Shown piece by piece: positions 1 through 11,915 of a stretch of 64,000 bases of DNA (position 1 is the stretch's first letter; each line of letters begins with the position of its first letter). The position numbers and the translations under genes are program-made. The DNA lies in NCBI RefSeq assembly GCF_030272615.1, contig NW_026729151.1, forward strand, positions 64,001 to 128,000, read 5' to 3'. The notes below the pieces were generated by a model. It worked only from the letters and a program-made list of their open reading frames with translations, did no database searches and had not been told where the DNA came from. Origin of the DNA: Cryptomeria japonica. Lineage: Eukaryota > Streptophyta > Pinopsida > Cupressales > Cupressaceae.

Positions 1-525
1 TCTTGGACACCTTGCCTTTTTGGAGTAAATAATATTTGTATTAAATATTATTTATGAAAGAGTTGTGTACAAAGGAAGTTTCTAATTATATGTTGTAGAT
101 ATATTGAATGTGGATTCTTTTGAGAAGCTACTTCCTTTTACATTGTAAACTCTATAAATACAATGTGTTGTAGAAAAGAAGAAGTGTGAAGTATTTTTGA
201 AAGACGACATTATGCTACCATAATTATTCTAGATTTAGATATCACAGTTGAAGACACCTGGAAGAGCATACTCTCCATATTGTTTGTAATAGGTTTTTGT
301 ACTATAATACAATTGATATGTGTTTTGGTGTAGTGGGTTTTTTACCGAAAGGGTTTTCCCATGTTAAATTGTTTGTGTCACATGTTTATGATAAATTTGA
401 AATTTATTTCTGTGTGTTTTTCTTTTATCAATAATGTTGTTCAGGGGTTTGTAAATAAATTTGCATTCAATCTCCTTGGGGGTTTGTATTAGGAAGGTTG
501 TTTCCGCTCCTCTACTTTCCTTTCA
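1..525 (+). repeat. 5' LTR of copia element, right-hand part (copy A)
   Basis: Corresponds to the last 525 bases of the 877-bp LTR fully visible at 40105-40981. It ends near tttca just before a degenerate initiator-Met primer site. From about 238 onward it aligns with the 3' LTR. Bases 1-237 belong to a segment missing from the 3' LTR. Confidence 0.85.
153..160 (+). promoter_or_regulatory. Probable LTR TATA box (copy A)
   Basis: TATAAATA lies in the 5' LTR upstream of gag, in the right place for the U3 promoter of a copia LTR. It sits in the ~255-bp segment that the 3' LTR lacks. Role inferred from position and motif only. Confidence 0.5.
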
Positions 526-527
526 AT

Positions 528-539
528 TAGTATCATAGT
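528..539 (+). other. Degenerate tRNA-iMet primer-binding site (copy A)
   Basis: TAGTATCATAGT matches 9 of 12 bases of the usual plant copia primer site TGGTATCAGAGC and lies directly after the 5' LTR. It supports the LTR boundary near 525. Confidence 0.6.
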
Positions 540-672
540 CTAGCCAGATTTGTTATTCTTGGTGGGTTGTAGGGATTTTTGTGCATATCCTTTTCAGTGG
601 GAGTTTTAGTACGTAGAAGTTTCTTAACCAAGTTATGGATTTAAGAGGGCAAGCACATTGGGAAGGATTGAA

Positions 673-1722
673 ATGGATAAATTCAATGGCAGCAATTTTG
701 ATTTGTGAAAACTCAAAATGGAGGACATGCTCATTGACAAAGACCTTTGGATTGTAATATCTGGTCAAAACCCTCAAACTACAACTCAAGATGCTTGGGA
801 TACAATGGATCGAAAAGCTAAGGGTATGATAAGACTCTACTTGGTTGACTCTGTACTCCTGAATGCTCATGAGAAGAAGACTGCAGTTCATTTTTTGAAA
901 AAGCTTGAAGATGTAAACAAACTTTTTTTGAAAAAAAAATTGTATTCTTTGAAAATGGAGGAAAGACGAATTGTTGCAGATCACTTGAATGCATTCAACA
1001 TGTTGGTTTCCCAACTAAACTATGTTGATGTAAACATTGATGATCAAGAATGTTGCATGCTCGTACTATGTTCTTTGCATGATGCTTGGGATCACCTGAT
1101 TTTGGTTGTTGGAAGCACAACAACCACTTTCAAGATGGAAGATGTGGTTGCTTCGACATTGTTGTTTGAAGAAATGCGGAGGAAGTCTTTTGAGATGGCC
1201 AAGGAGGCCCTTATTTCTCATGGTAGATCAATAGAGAAAGGAAAGAAAAAGGATAAGAAAGGCAAGTCAAAATCTCTTGAGAGATCAAAGTCTCTTGGTA
1301 AAAGGTCCAAGGCTAAATGTTGGAACTGGGGCAAATTGGGTCATTTCCGAAAAGATTGTAAAGAGGAGAAGAAAAAGAAAAACAAGAAAGCCTTTGATTT
1401 GGATTCGGACCAATCCTCTCAAGATGATGCAGATTCATTTGTCATTGCATTGGAAACCCATGCATTCGAAGATGTATGGTTAACTGACTCAGGTGCTTCT
1501 TTCCAAATGACCTCTCATAGGGGTTGGTTCTCAAAGTATCAAGAATATGATGGTGGGAAGATGTACTTGGGTGATGACTCTCACCTTAAAATTATTGGTC
1601 GTGGAAGATTCAAGATCCAATTCCTTGATGGTGGAGTGACGGGGATTGTTAGTATACATCAAGTTTTTTGTTTACCACGAAGCCTTCTTTCAGTTATAAA
1701 TTTGAGTGATGTGGGAGTTTAG
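673..1722 (+). pseudogene. gag: copia gag-protease, interrupted (copy A)
   Basis: The family-typical start is ATG at 673, giving MDKFNGSNFDL, but the next codon is TGA (706-708) where relatives have Trp. The open frame resumes at ATG 718 and runs 334 codons. It shows the UBN2-type gag region, then a Lys-rich stretch. A zinc knuckle at 1318-1359 reads C-x2-W-x4-H-x4-C, so its second Cys is replaced by Trp (1327-1329). The aspartic protease motif DSGA begins at 1486 and is followed by the LGDDSHLKIIGRG region. TAG at 1720-1722 closes the frame before integrase, where intact copia elements read through as one polyprotein. The capsid protein probably cannot package RNA normally. Confidence 0.9.
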
Positions 1723-4700
1723 ACTATTTTCTCACAAGATGGATGCAAGATGACTAGAGGTTTCATGGTGATTTCTAAGGGTGTTTGGTTAGGCACGAGT
1801 TGTATAAGTTGGATGCATGCACGGTTCAATATGATATCACTTATGTGAATTCCAATAAAAGGGCTTTGGATTCTTCATCCTCACTGACAGATCAAGCAGA
1901 GAAGAAGACTATTGTATCAATATCTGATGCTTGTACTTTCTGACTACCTAAGGGTGCTAATTCTTTGAAGAAGAATCTCCCAACTGAGAAGACAATATTA
2001 TCCAGCACCAAAGACTTTGCCACATAGGTGAAAAGGGCTTACGAGCCTTCAAAAATAAGAGCCTTGTTGAAGAGCTTGGTGATTGTAATCTCGAGTTTGA
2101 CTTTTGAGATCATTGCATTTATAAAGCATAACATCATGTTTCTTTTTATTCCAGTTCTCATAAGTCTTCTAGGGTCTTGGACTATGTTCATTCTGATGTA
2201 TTTAATATTGTTAATAAGCCTTCTTTAAATAGATATGTGTATTATGTTTCTTTCATAGATGACTATTCTAGAAGGATGTATATTTATTTCCTTAAAAGTA
2301 AATCAAAAAAAATTAGTTACTTTAAGGAATTTAAGTCCTTGGTTGAAAATCAGACTGGTAGGAAAATTATGTGTTTGAGGATGGATAATAATGATGAGTT
2401 TTGTTCTGTTGAGTTCGATAGATTCTATAAGGATATTTGGATTGAAAGACATAAGACAACTCCATATAAATCACAACAAAATGGATTTGTGGAGAGGATG
2501 CACATAACACTAATGGAGAGGGATAGGAGTATGATGAGCATGGTGCTAGCCTTGAACAAAATTTTTGGGCTGAGGCAGTAACCACTGCATGTTATCTAAT
2601 AAATAGATCTCCTACTTCGACGCTTGTTGTAAAGACCCCTATGGAAGCATGGTTTGGTAAAAATACCTCAATGAGACATCTTAGACTCTTCAGCTGTGAG
2701 GCATATACTCATGTACCTAACGAAAAGATGTCATGTGCCTAACGAGAAGATGTCTAAATTGGAGAACGAGGTGGTTAAGTGTATCTTCATCGGTTATGGA
2801 TTGGTGTAAAATGGTACAAGCTTTGGGATCACGTTATAGAAAAGGTGCTCTATAGAAGAAGTGTTTTCTTTCCTGAGCAGAAACCTTCCACAATAGATTT
2901 ACAGCTAGAGAAGGAAGAGAAACAAAAGGAGGTAGTTCAAATTCTACCCACTCCTAAGCAAGTTGAACTATGTATTCCTGCAGCACCTAATAATGAGTAG
3001 AGCTCTAGCAGCTTAGAGAGTTCAGAAGAGGAACAAGATCCTCAACCTCAATCTATGAGGAGGTCTATGTGTGATAGGAAACAACCTAAATGATACAGAT
3101 ATTCACCAGAAAGGTTTGGTTACTCATTCTTAGATTCTAGTTGTATCTTTTCTTTGATTGCTAATGTTGATGAGCATAGGATTGTTAGAGAAGCAATGGG
3201 TAGGCATGATGCAGATTCATTGATGGAAGCCATGAATGAAGAGATGGTTGCATTGAAGAAGAATGTAACATGGGATCTGGTACCTTTTCTTGAGGTACAT
3301 AAACCTATTGGTTGTAAATGGGTGTTTAATAAGAAACTAGGTCCAAATGGTAGTGTTGAGAAGTATAAGGCATGTTTGGTTGTGAAGGGAAATTCCAAGG
3401 TGGAAGGAATTGATTATGGGGAGATATTTTCTCATGTAGCTAAGTTGACATCCATTCGGCTTTTGTTATCACTTGCAGAAGGTCATGATTCGGAAGCTGA
3501 GCATATGGATGTGAAGACAACTTTCCTTCATGGTGACTTGGAGGAGGAGATTTACATGTGTCACAACCAGAGAATTTTGTGGAGAAAGGTAAAGAGAGTC
3601 TGGTATGCAAGCTAAAGAAATCTCTTTATGGTCTTAAGAAGTCTCCTAGAATGTGGTACCAGAAATTTGACACCTATGTGTTATCATTGGGATTTTTGAG
3701 ATCTAAATCTCACCATTGTGTTTATTATAAAGCTGCGAATGGTGATATTCTCATTATTGTCCTATACGTGGATGATATGTTGTTCATTGGGAATAGGAAG
3801 AGAATGATTTCAGATTTGAAGTCTCAATTGTTAGCACGATTTGAGATAAAATATATAGGTGCAACAAGGTATATTCTAAGAATGAATATTAGAAGAGATA
3901 AAGATCATAGAAAGCTCTAGCTCAACCAGAGAAAGTATGCGAACTTTGTGTTGGAGAGATTCAACATGACAGATTGTAGACAGTTAGTTGTTCTTATTCT
4001 ACATGGGATAATTTTTTCTATGGAAGACTATCCAAAGTCTCTTGCTGAGATGGAGGACATGACTTGAGTTTGTTATTCAATTGTTTTTGGAAGCTTGATG
4101 TATGCTATGGTCTATACGAGGCAAGACATTGCACAAGCAATGGGAGTCCTTAGTTGGTTTATGGATAATCCAAGACGGGTACATTGGGATGCAATGAAGA
4201 GAGTGTTCAGATATTTGTGGGGTACTTCCGAGTATTCCTTAGGTTTCCATGGTAATTTTACTAGACATTGATATTCCTTGAGTATTCAGGGGTATTTTGA
4301 CTTTGATTGGGCAGGTGAGATTGATAGCAGAAGATCCACCAGTCGATATGAATTAATGATGTTTGGTGGTGCAATAAGTTGGATGAAAAAGAGACAATTT
4401 GTAGTTGTTTTATCCACAACTGAAGCTGAGTGCATGGTAGCTACTCATTCTTGCAAAGAGGCCATTTGACTTAAGATACTGTGTTCAACATTGGATTTAA
4501 TGCGCGACATGTCATTATCTATTGTGATAACCGGAGTGTCATTTGCTTGGCAAAGAATCCTACTTTCCATGCCAGAACAAAGCACATTAACGTCCAGTTT
4601 AATTTTGTTCGTGATATGATGGAAGATGGAAAGGTGAAGTTGGAAAATGTAGGCACTTTGGTGAATGTTCTTGATGCATTGAAAAATCCAATGAGCACTG

Positions 4701-4744
4701 AGAAGTTCAAGTGGTGTGTTGGTTCGACGGGCCTTGGGACCTAA
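1723..4744 (+). pseudogene. pol: copia pol: integrase, reverse transcriptase, RNase H (copy A)
   Basis: Decayed polyprotein spread over three frames. GAG-pre-integrase remnants lie near 1998-2150, with stops in the HHCC region. The integrase core is readable at 2160-2581, with Asp 2384-2386 and Glu 2492-2494 exactly 35 residues apart (D-35-E). A frameshift in the T run near 2565-2572 moves the frame to WAEAVTTACYL. A 22-bp unit is tandemly duplicated at 2711-2732/2733-2754. RVT_2 starts near 3150, shifts frame near 3565, and keeps YVDD at 3765-3776. A stop follows at 3918-3920. RNase H motifs DFDWAG, STTEAE and CDN lie at 4290-4540. No functional enzyme can be made from this copy. Confidence 0.92.
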
Positions 4745-4777
4745 GCTATGATATGATGACTCCTATAAGGTCTTTGT

Positions 4778-4789
4778 CAAGTGGGATAT
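4778..4789 (+). other. Polypurine tract of copia element (copy A)
   Basis: The purine-rich stretch caagtgggatat directly precedes the 3' LTR start (TGTAGGGATT). This is the usual copia plus-strand priming context. Confidence 0.6.
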
Positions 4790-5421
4790 TGTAGGGATTA
4801 AGGTGCCTCAACCTTAGGAATCCCAAGTGGTCTTTAATTAATTATTTAATTGGTCCTGTGTGATGATTTTAATTAATTTAATGTTATAATATAAATTTCC
4901 AAAGTGAAAGGAACAAGAGTTGAGGAGAAAACATAGTTGTGACACTTGTCCCAAGGAAGGAACTTTGGAGAAGAAATTTTCTTTTGGTCTCTTCAAAACT
5001 CCGCCCTTGCAACAAGTGGCTGCATGGTTTGTTTTCCTTTCTTGTGCGTTCTTTTCGAAATATTTTCAGCGAGACCAAATCTTCCACATGGGTAGACTTG
5101 GAGAAAAATAGAAAGTTCTATTTTGGATATCACATTTGATGACACCTGCAAGATCATAGACTTTGCGTATTGTTTGTAATATTTTTTTTACTGTAAGACA
5201 ATTTATCTGTGCTTTGGTGTGGTGGGTTTTCTCCTGAAAGGATTTTACCAAGTTAAATCTTCTTTGTTATGTGTTTATGATAAATCTGAAATTTATTTGT
5301 TTGTGTTTTTATTTTATCTATATAACATTGTTCAGGGGTTTGCAAAGAAATTTGCCTTCTCTCCTTGGGGTTTTGCATTAGGAAGGTTGTTTCTACTCCT
5401 TTGCTTTCCTTTTATTTTACA
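4790..5421 (+). repeat. 3' LTR of copia element (copy A)
   Basis: Starts TGTAGGGATTAAGGTGCCTC and ends near TTTTACA, 632 bp. It aligns end to end with the 5' LTR (40105-40981) except for ~255 bp (40439-40693) present only in the 5' LTR. The missing block contains the likely TATA box, so this LTR seems promoter-less. The right boundary is approximate. Confidence 0.85.
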
Positions 5422-5834
5422 GATAGTATCTTTTGCATTTTATAATTATTTCCCACCAATACTGGGTTGTTAGATACTATACAGTCACCAAAAATATGGA
5501 CATGTGATTACAGCCATGAGAGGATGACCTCTATTTAATTGCATTGACAGTAATGAAAACCACTTGGTATGATATGAAGTAGCAACTCTAAAAAATATCA
5601 ATCATGAAATTTAGGTTTGAGAATGAATGAGTAAATGTTTTTAATCATGTCTACGAGGCCAAACGGTCTATTGGATTCATGGATAGTTAGAAACAAAAAT
5701 TTTGCATAGTCCAAAACAAAATGCGTAAATCTCCTTTTCATTCTACATCTTGGACCTAGAAATATGCAACTCTTATTCTCTTATCTTCTTCAAACAAATT
5801 ACCCAAGTTGTTCACTTTTAGTGTGTCAATATAA
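5422..5834. other. Flanking spacer, nothing recognised (copy A)
   Basis: AT-rich sequence between the copia 3' LTR and the LINE poly-T end. No open frame, RNA gene or repeat was recognised. It is presumably the old host target site of both insertions. Confidence 0.5.
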
Positions 5835-8810
5835 TTTTTTTTGGATGAATAGGCAATCCATTAAATAAGTAATAGGTTTACTTTATTTACCAAAAAAAGG
5901 GGCGGGAGGAAAAGATCACTCCTCCAGAGTCACACGAGCCCAGCTCAGAAAAAAGGAAACAACTTACAATGTCATAAACATAAAAAAAGCCTAAGCGGAT
6001 AAAGTAGTAGGAGTGGAAGGAGGCGGATGATCCAAATCATTCTTTTTACCCCATACATTAGCAGGGTTATAAGGGGGGTCTGGAAGACTCCACCCATCCT
6101 CATCAGCCTCACCATCACCTTCATTGTCTTTCCACGAAGGAGATATTGCCAAAGCAAGTTGAGGAACCACCTTGGTGAAACTAAGCCAACCAAAGTCTAG
6201 CTAATCAAATCCATCAGGAGCCAAAAAGGTACCACCACCCATAGGTCACCCAGAAGAAAAGACACCATGATCCAGAGATACAGAACGATGATGCAGGAAA
6301 TCCCTCCACCCACCAGAGTGGTGACGAGGAGCCTGGGAACAAGGCATGTGAGAACCGCAAGACTAAGAGTTGCAACCATGCCAATGGCCACTAGCTAGAG
6401 AATGGTCACCGAAGGCAATAGAATCTAGTGAAACTCTAGCAACCATATATGGGGCATTACCCCAATGATCAGGTAAATCCTGTAAGTGGCCCAGCTCCAG
6501 AGCTACTTTATTGGCCTGCACCTGGATCTGTAACATCACATTATTGCATATGCAAGATTTAGTGTACAAAGAAACATGAATATCAAGAGAGATATGAGAA
6601 AATAGAAAAACATTTCTATCTTTCTATAAACTGGAGAGGATTTCCATCCTGAAAAACATGCCAAACCTAGGTGAATTTGAAGGGAAGCCATGGGGAATCT
6701 ACTAGCAAAACCATGTGCCAAGAAAAGGGTTCAGGTTGAAATGGCTTTAAAAAATCATGAATACAAACCCACAACTGTTGAGCTATTTTATAGAACTAGA
6801 AGAGATGCATCAAGGTCTCAAGCATCTCACAAAAGGGATAGTGTGGTTAGGCACCCAAAGATGCCTGAGATGAGAGCCAATAGGCAAGCATTGCAAAATA
6901 GTACACTAGGAAAAATGGGCTACCTTAGGCTCAATAATGGCAGACCAAAGAGTCTGAAATTTGTGATGCCAAATACTCTTCGAATACTGCAAATGCCATC
7001 TACAATTCAAGGTGGTAACCATAGGCAAATGAGTCACAAGACAGTGGTAACCCATCTTGGGTTTATAATTGCAAAAAGAAGTGTTGGGACACCAATGCCA
7101 ATTTTTCCACCAAGGCCTCATAAAATGAATACCAATTTTGTATAGCATCTTCAAAGGCAAATCAAAGACCACAAGCTCAAATGTCTGCTGATCTGGTCGA
7201 GCAAGGTGAAACTGGATCTGTAAATTTTCCTAAGAGTGTATACTCATAGTTGTATGAGAAAAAAGGTCACAAGGAGTAGAGATGCCACATTTATGAAAAC
7301 GCAGAGCATGCACTCCAGGGACATGAGCGAAAGGGATCCCTTGAAACTGAATGAGAGGCGACTACCAAATATTGTGCTACTTGAAAGAAAGACCATCACG
7401 AAATCCTAGACCATCCCAATGAAGCCAAGGCTTCATAGCTTCCCAGCCACAACAAATGCTTTTAGAAAAAAAAAGTGCCTTGAATGCGCATTGTGTCTTT
7501 CATAAGAAGAAAACCAATCCCCTTCCAAGCTGACCTATTAACTGGGTGTCCTGAAGAAATACAATTCTGGAGCAACACTTTCCATGCTTTGTTGCCAGGA
7601 ATATCTCTAATTACCCCTTTCACACAGAGGGATAAACCTTGTTTCTGACTGGACAAGAGGCGAAGTCCTCCAAGGTCTCAAGGGAGACAACATAAATCCT
7701 AAGCAACTCTGTGAAACAAATGATTATATGTGCCATTGGCCCATAGAAAGTCCCTCAAGATATTATCCAATTTACAATAAGACGCTCTATAAGGAGCCCA
7801 GCATGAGGAGTAATAAACATGAGTAGCAACAATAACTTTTGAACAAATCTAGAATTTACCAGCCAAAGAAAGAGGCTTGGTAATCCAGTAAGAAAGCTTC
7901 TTCTCGATCCTTGCAAGCACCGCATTCCAAAGGGAAACAATAGACCCTTGAAAGGCAAAGGGAATGCCCAGGAACTGAAAAATTTCCCCATTTTGAATCT
8001 ATTTCCAACCAAACTGGGATAGCCAAAGGGGGGTAGGAAGAAAAGAATTCCAGCAATACTGGGTTTTGTGCCACTGAATAGCCGACCTAGAGGCTAAACA
8101 AAAAATTTCCAAACAATGAAGGGCTTCTTTGGCATTATTTTCCTCTTTGAGGAGAGTGAGAAATAAATCATTTGCAAAATGGCCATTAACAGGCTGAGAA
8201 GGTGAGTTGAACAGAGAAATCCCCCTGACACGTCCAGCAGAAATGACGAAGGCAACAAAATACCTAAAACCTTCCACAGCAAGCACATACAAGGATGGTG
8301 CAAGAGGGAATCCTTGGCGGATGGATCTATGAAGATCAAAAGATAAAGAGTGGCTACCATTAATGATGATGCAAGCAGAAGCATCACCAAAAATTATTTG
8401 AATAGACTGAATGAAGCGAGGACCAAAGCCTATATCTTTAAGCTTAGCAAGAATAAAAGGCCATTCAATTCGATCATAAGCTTTAGCAAAATCAATTTTA
8501 ATAAAAAGGGCTTTCTACGAAGAGCATCCGGCCCTTTCAATACCTTCACAAACCACAATAATATTTTCTAGAATAAACCTGGATTTAATAAAACCAGTTT
8601 TCTCAGGTCACACAATATGCAGAAGCAAATGTCTGATTTTGAGCGCCAAGGCTTTCACAATTATCTTATAGGAGACATTAAGCAATGTAATTGGTTGCCA
8701 ATTACAAATATCTTCTAGATCACCAACTTTGGTAATGAACACTAATACATTTGGTCTATAATTCCAATGGAGGTTTCCGATGGAGAAGGTATATTGTGAC
8801 CAAATTTGAT
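5835..8810 (-). mobile_element. 5'-truncated L1-type LINE, antisense (copy A)
   Basis: Read on the minus strand it begins inside the reverse transcriptase near 8790 and ends at a T8 run (5835-5842), which is a short poly(A) tail in sense. The endonuclease domain is missing, as in most dead-on-arrival L1 insertions. RT motifs appear in order: ITKVGDLEDICNWQPITLL, FIKSRFILENIIV, IDFAKAYDRIEW, RQGFPLAPSLY, FAND and the later QFGWK region. No clear target-site duplication was found. The 5' boundary is uncertain by some tens of bases. Confidence 0.88.
6690..8790 (-). pseudogene. LINE ORF2 remnant: RT plus zf-RVT region (copy A)
   Basis: Minus-strand translation gives an L1-type RT broken by several frameshifts and stops. 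The catalytic box, normally FADD, reads FAND: the codon at 8170-8172 is AAT (Asn) in sense, replacing the first catalytic Asp. A palm/thumb region follows (GIPFAFQGSIVSLWNAVLAR, KKLSYWITKPLSLAGKF), then a zf-RVT-like segment near 6780-6990 with LWSAIIEPKVAHFSWLVL and spaced Cys/His residues. The readable plus-strand frame at 6690-7145 is only its antisense. The protein cannot be functional. Confidence 0.88.
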
Positions 8811-11800
8811 TTTTTTTAAGAAATGCACGAATTCGTCAAAATTCTGATGATAATTTCACATTTGGCTTCAACAGAGAAGACATTAGCAATGAAATTTGTT
8901 TTTTTTTCAAAAAAGTGCCCTTGTTTGTCGAAATTGCGAGGACAATGGGCATTATACTTAAAAAAAAAAGAGGGCAAGTCATTTGTGACATTTGCAATCT
9001 TGCGCAGGCTTCCTCGTCGAGCTCAACCCCTAGAAAGATCAAACGGCACACTCAACATTTGAGGTAGAATCTTCACCTTCATTTCGGATTTGCACAACAT
9101 TTGCATGAGGAATTTTGGATTTGCATAATATTTGCATAATTTATGGAATTGCTTGGGTAGAATCTTCACGATTCGAGGTAGCTGAATCTTCGCCTTCATT
9201 CATTGATATGCATACATGAGAAATTGTGTGCGTCTCACCCATTGCTTGAGCTATCCACTGCATTTCACAACTACCCTTGCTTTATCGTTCCTAGGTCATC
9301 AGAAGTCTTTTAATGTTGCCCCCATGCCTCGGTTGTCGATGTTCAGTCTTCCCATTTGGCCACCATGAATTCTATACACCCCGGAGGGAAATCGACCTCT
9401 GCTTCTCTTTTCTCTCTCTCCCGCCCTGCCCCTACCATGGCACTAGGACATATACACGGCGAAGAATGAGCTTACCAATTCTAGGGACGTATCTAGCATA
9501 GGAAGAAGATATGCCTAAGTCTAAGAGCATACTATAAAGCATCTAATTTTAAGAGACTCGATTATTACAGTCATGATCAAACATAACATGCATCTTTCCA
9601 AAGAATTAGTTTCACGAAGATGTGTCTAGGCCTAGAAGACAAAAAAAGTAGCTATAAGTTACAACAGTCAAAAGCATAGGGATATATAACTATGATTAAG
9701 AATTAAAAGGAGTAAACGATAGTCTAAGTCAGATTTTATAGTGAAATGAAGTGCATGTTGTCACAATAGTCTTATCAATTAAAATGACTGTCTTTCATCA
9801 TTAACTTCAAATAAAACAATGACATCGTCACCATGCTAGATCACATTTAAAATAGTTTCAGATGGGAGTCACAGTTATTTTAACTGTCACAAAGTACACA
9901 TTCATGAAGTATTAAATAGAATAGCCAAGACAGAGGTCCTCATGAGAGGAATACAAGAAGTTCATTGTATGTGTAAACAGTCTTTAGGATTACAACACAC
10001 AAATTTTCATTTACAATCAAAGATCACAATGATAGTGAAGACCTACATAGTCCTAGAGGAAGTAAAGGGACAACCCAGGCTTGTGATTTGGGTTCAATAT
10101 CAACATCAATGAATACCATAGAAGTAGTGATAGAAAAAACAATGTATATACTACTTGTTACTATTTTGTGGCTGTCTCTTTTTTATAGGCTTTGTCCTAA
10201 CTTTTTCTCTTTGGTTGGGTTGTCACTGAGATTTACATTTCAAACCTTTGCCCATTATCTCACTATTATTAATTTGGCTAGGACTGTTATCACTTGTACT
10301 TTTCCATGTGTATTTGGTTCTTATTGTGTATCATCTTCTCATGACTTCTTCAGGAGGCTGACACAACACTATCCTAGAAGATCTTTACTATATTTTCAAT
10401 GAAACTTGGGTTTTTTACTTCCTATTCACTATTTTGTTGGTGTAGCTATTCCTTTCTATGTCTTCTTGTAATTTGTGCTTCAAAGTGATGTGTTGCTCAC
10501 AATTGTTTTCCTTAGACCTATACATAAGGCTTGTCATTGTCATCTACATACCGCAGTTATACTATGCTCTCAGACTTAGGCATATCTGTGTTTCCTTGTA
10601 CATTTATAAATGTGCATGAGAGTCATCTTGAACCAGTTCTAGGGAGGTATCTAGAAGAGGAAGCTTCATAACATTACACTTTGTGTTAATATGTTCCAAA
10701 CATATATGTAAATAAAAAATTGAAAAATATACCTCAATTTTGAAATGCTTTAATGTTTCTAGAACATGTTAGTGTATGCTTTTATCATAGAAAAACATAA
10801 TGTAGTTGATCATAACTGATGTAACAAAGTTGTATCTTTGAATGTCTTGTTCCTTGATTATAGATCTATGCTCAATTGATTTGAATTGCTTGATTGAAAA
10901 CTTGGTAGATGTGGGTTGGAGTTAATAGGGGTTTGAAATGAGAAATAGACTTGTATCTATATGCAACTTGCACCTTTTCAAATTGAACTTTTCGAAAAGT
11001 CCAAATTTGGAGAGGAAATTCCTACTATTTGTGAATCCAACATTCATCTTTCAAATTTTAGGTCCAATTGCCATGAATAAGGGTTCCCAAGACCCTAGTC
11101 CTAGAACATTATGCCATGAGGAACATCATGAGTAAGGGAATGAACCAAATTTATTGAAACGTTCTGAAACCTAAGTATAATTAGGCATAAATAAGGCACA
11201 ACCACTAAAGTGAGTCCAAACCTAGTGTATATTTATAAAGAGATACAACTTATGATGCAATATTTAGCCCCCTCTTAGCAAGAGTCTAAAATTATGCTCA
11301 TGTACTCTTGGGAAAATATGGAGAAACCAAATATTCTTTCACCAAGATATTGAAGAGTCAAGATGACTACAAGTTTGGAAAGGTGGTAGCTCCCAAGACT
11401 TATGAAATTCTCAATCTACAATATTGAGATAAAAGGGAAGTACAAAGTGAGTAATATGAGAAACATTGGTAACATACATGGAGCATGCAAAACACAAAGT
11501 TATGACATTTAGAACTAGTAAGATTCATATATTCTCACTAGGAACCATGTCAAAAAGACAAGGCATAGATCTAGGACTAGTAAGATCCTTATATAGTTAC
11601 TAGGAGTCATGTCAGAGACACATAAAGCATGATGCCCAAGTTAGTAAGATCCTCTAATACCTAGTCATAGATCACATTCTAACAACAAATAGAAGGTCAT
11701 ATCTTGGTAACCTAACTAGTCCATGAGTAGTGGCTCAAAATGTTATCAAAGCTAGGTTAGGTTAGGAGCCCCAAGAACCTATAATGTGTCTTATAATCAG

Positions 11801-11848
11801 TGTTGAAAATAATCTACACTCAATCCAACAATGGAATGGTAAGAAAGT
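8811..11848. other. Gene-poor stretch (copy A)
   Basis: No host gene recognised. A short G/C-richer patch at 9290-9500 has no recognisable coding signal. A 104-codon frame at 10088-10402 encodes a hydrophobic peptide with no known motif and no codon support, and I do not call it a gene. Three loose ~65-70-bp repeats sharing actagtaagat and catgtca occur at about 11510-11680. Confidence 0.45.
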
Positions 11849-11915
11849 GGGCAGTAGCTCAATGGTAGAAAAATATATTAACAAATAGAATGCCTTAATT
11901 TGGATTCCTAGCTAT
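11849..11915 (+). other. tRNA-like relic or tRNA-derived SINE head (copy A)
   Basis: Begins GGGCAGTAGCTCAATGGTAG, close to the 5' half of plant tRNAs, with an A-box-like stretch at 11855-11869. About 45 bases on, ttggattcct (11900-11909) is a weak B-box match. The acceptor 3' strand and anticodon stem do not pair convincingly, so it is not a functional tRNA gene. It could be a decayed tRNA, a SINE head or chance. Confidence 0.35.

Larger units (their letters stand above)
1..5421 (+). mobile_element. Decayed Ty1/copia LTR retrotransposon, copy A (5' end cut by window)
   Basis: Order on the plus strand is partial 5' LTR, tRNA primer site, gag, protease, integrase, reverse transcriptase, RNase H, polypurine tract and 3' LTR, which is the copia order (integrase before RT). 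The gag start (MDKFNGSNF..., then MEDMLIDKDLW) resembles Tork/Tnt1-like elements. Several in-frame stops and frameshifts make it non-autonomous. LTRs differ at roughly one base in five and by a ~255-bp segment, so the insertion is old. No convincing target-site duplication was found from the complete copy B; the sequence after the 3' LTR (gatagtatc) resembles the primer-site region, which blurs that boundary. Confidence 0.93.

Noticed and set aside
553-1014. Minus-strand 153-codon frame over copia gag (also 41009-41470)
   Set aside because: Antisense of gag; the sense strand carries the family motifs.
3120-3398. Minus-strand frame over the copia reverse transcriptase
   Set aside because: Shadow of the sense RT motifs KWVFNKK and MDVKTTFL.
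6690-7145. Plus-strand 151-codon frame (also 47146-47601)
   Set aside because: Antisense of the LINE zf-RVT region; no motif of its own.
10088-10402. 104-codon hydrophobic plus-strand frame (also 50544-50858)
   Set aside because: T-rich sequence gives Leu/Phe/Ile by composition; no motif, promoter or splice support.
11510-11680. Three loose 65-70-bp repeats considered as a CRISPR-like or regulatory array
   Set aside because: Repeats are too degenerate and without uniform spacers; the genome is eukaryotic.
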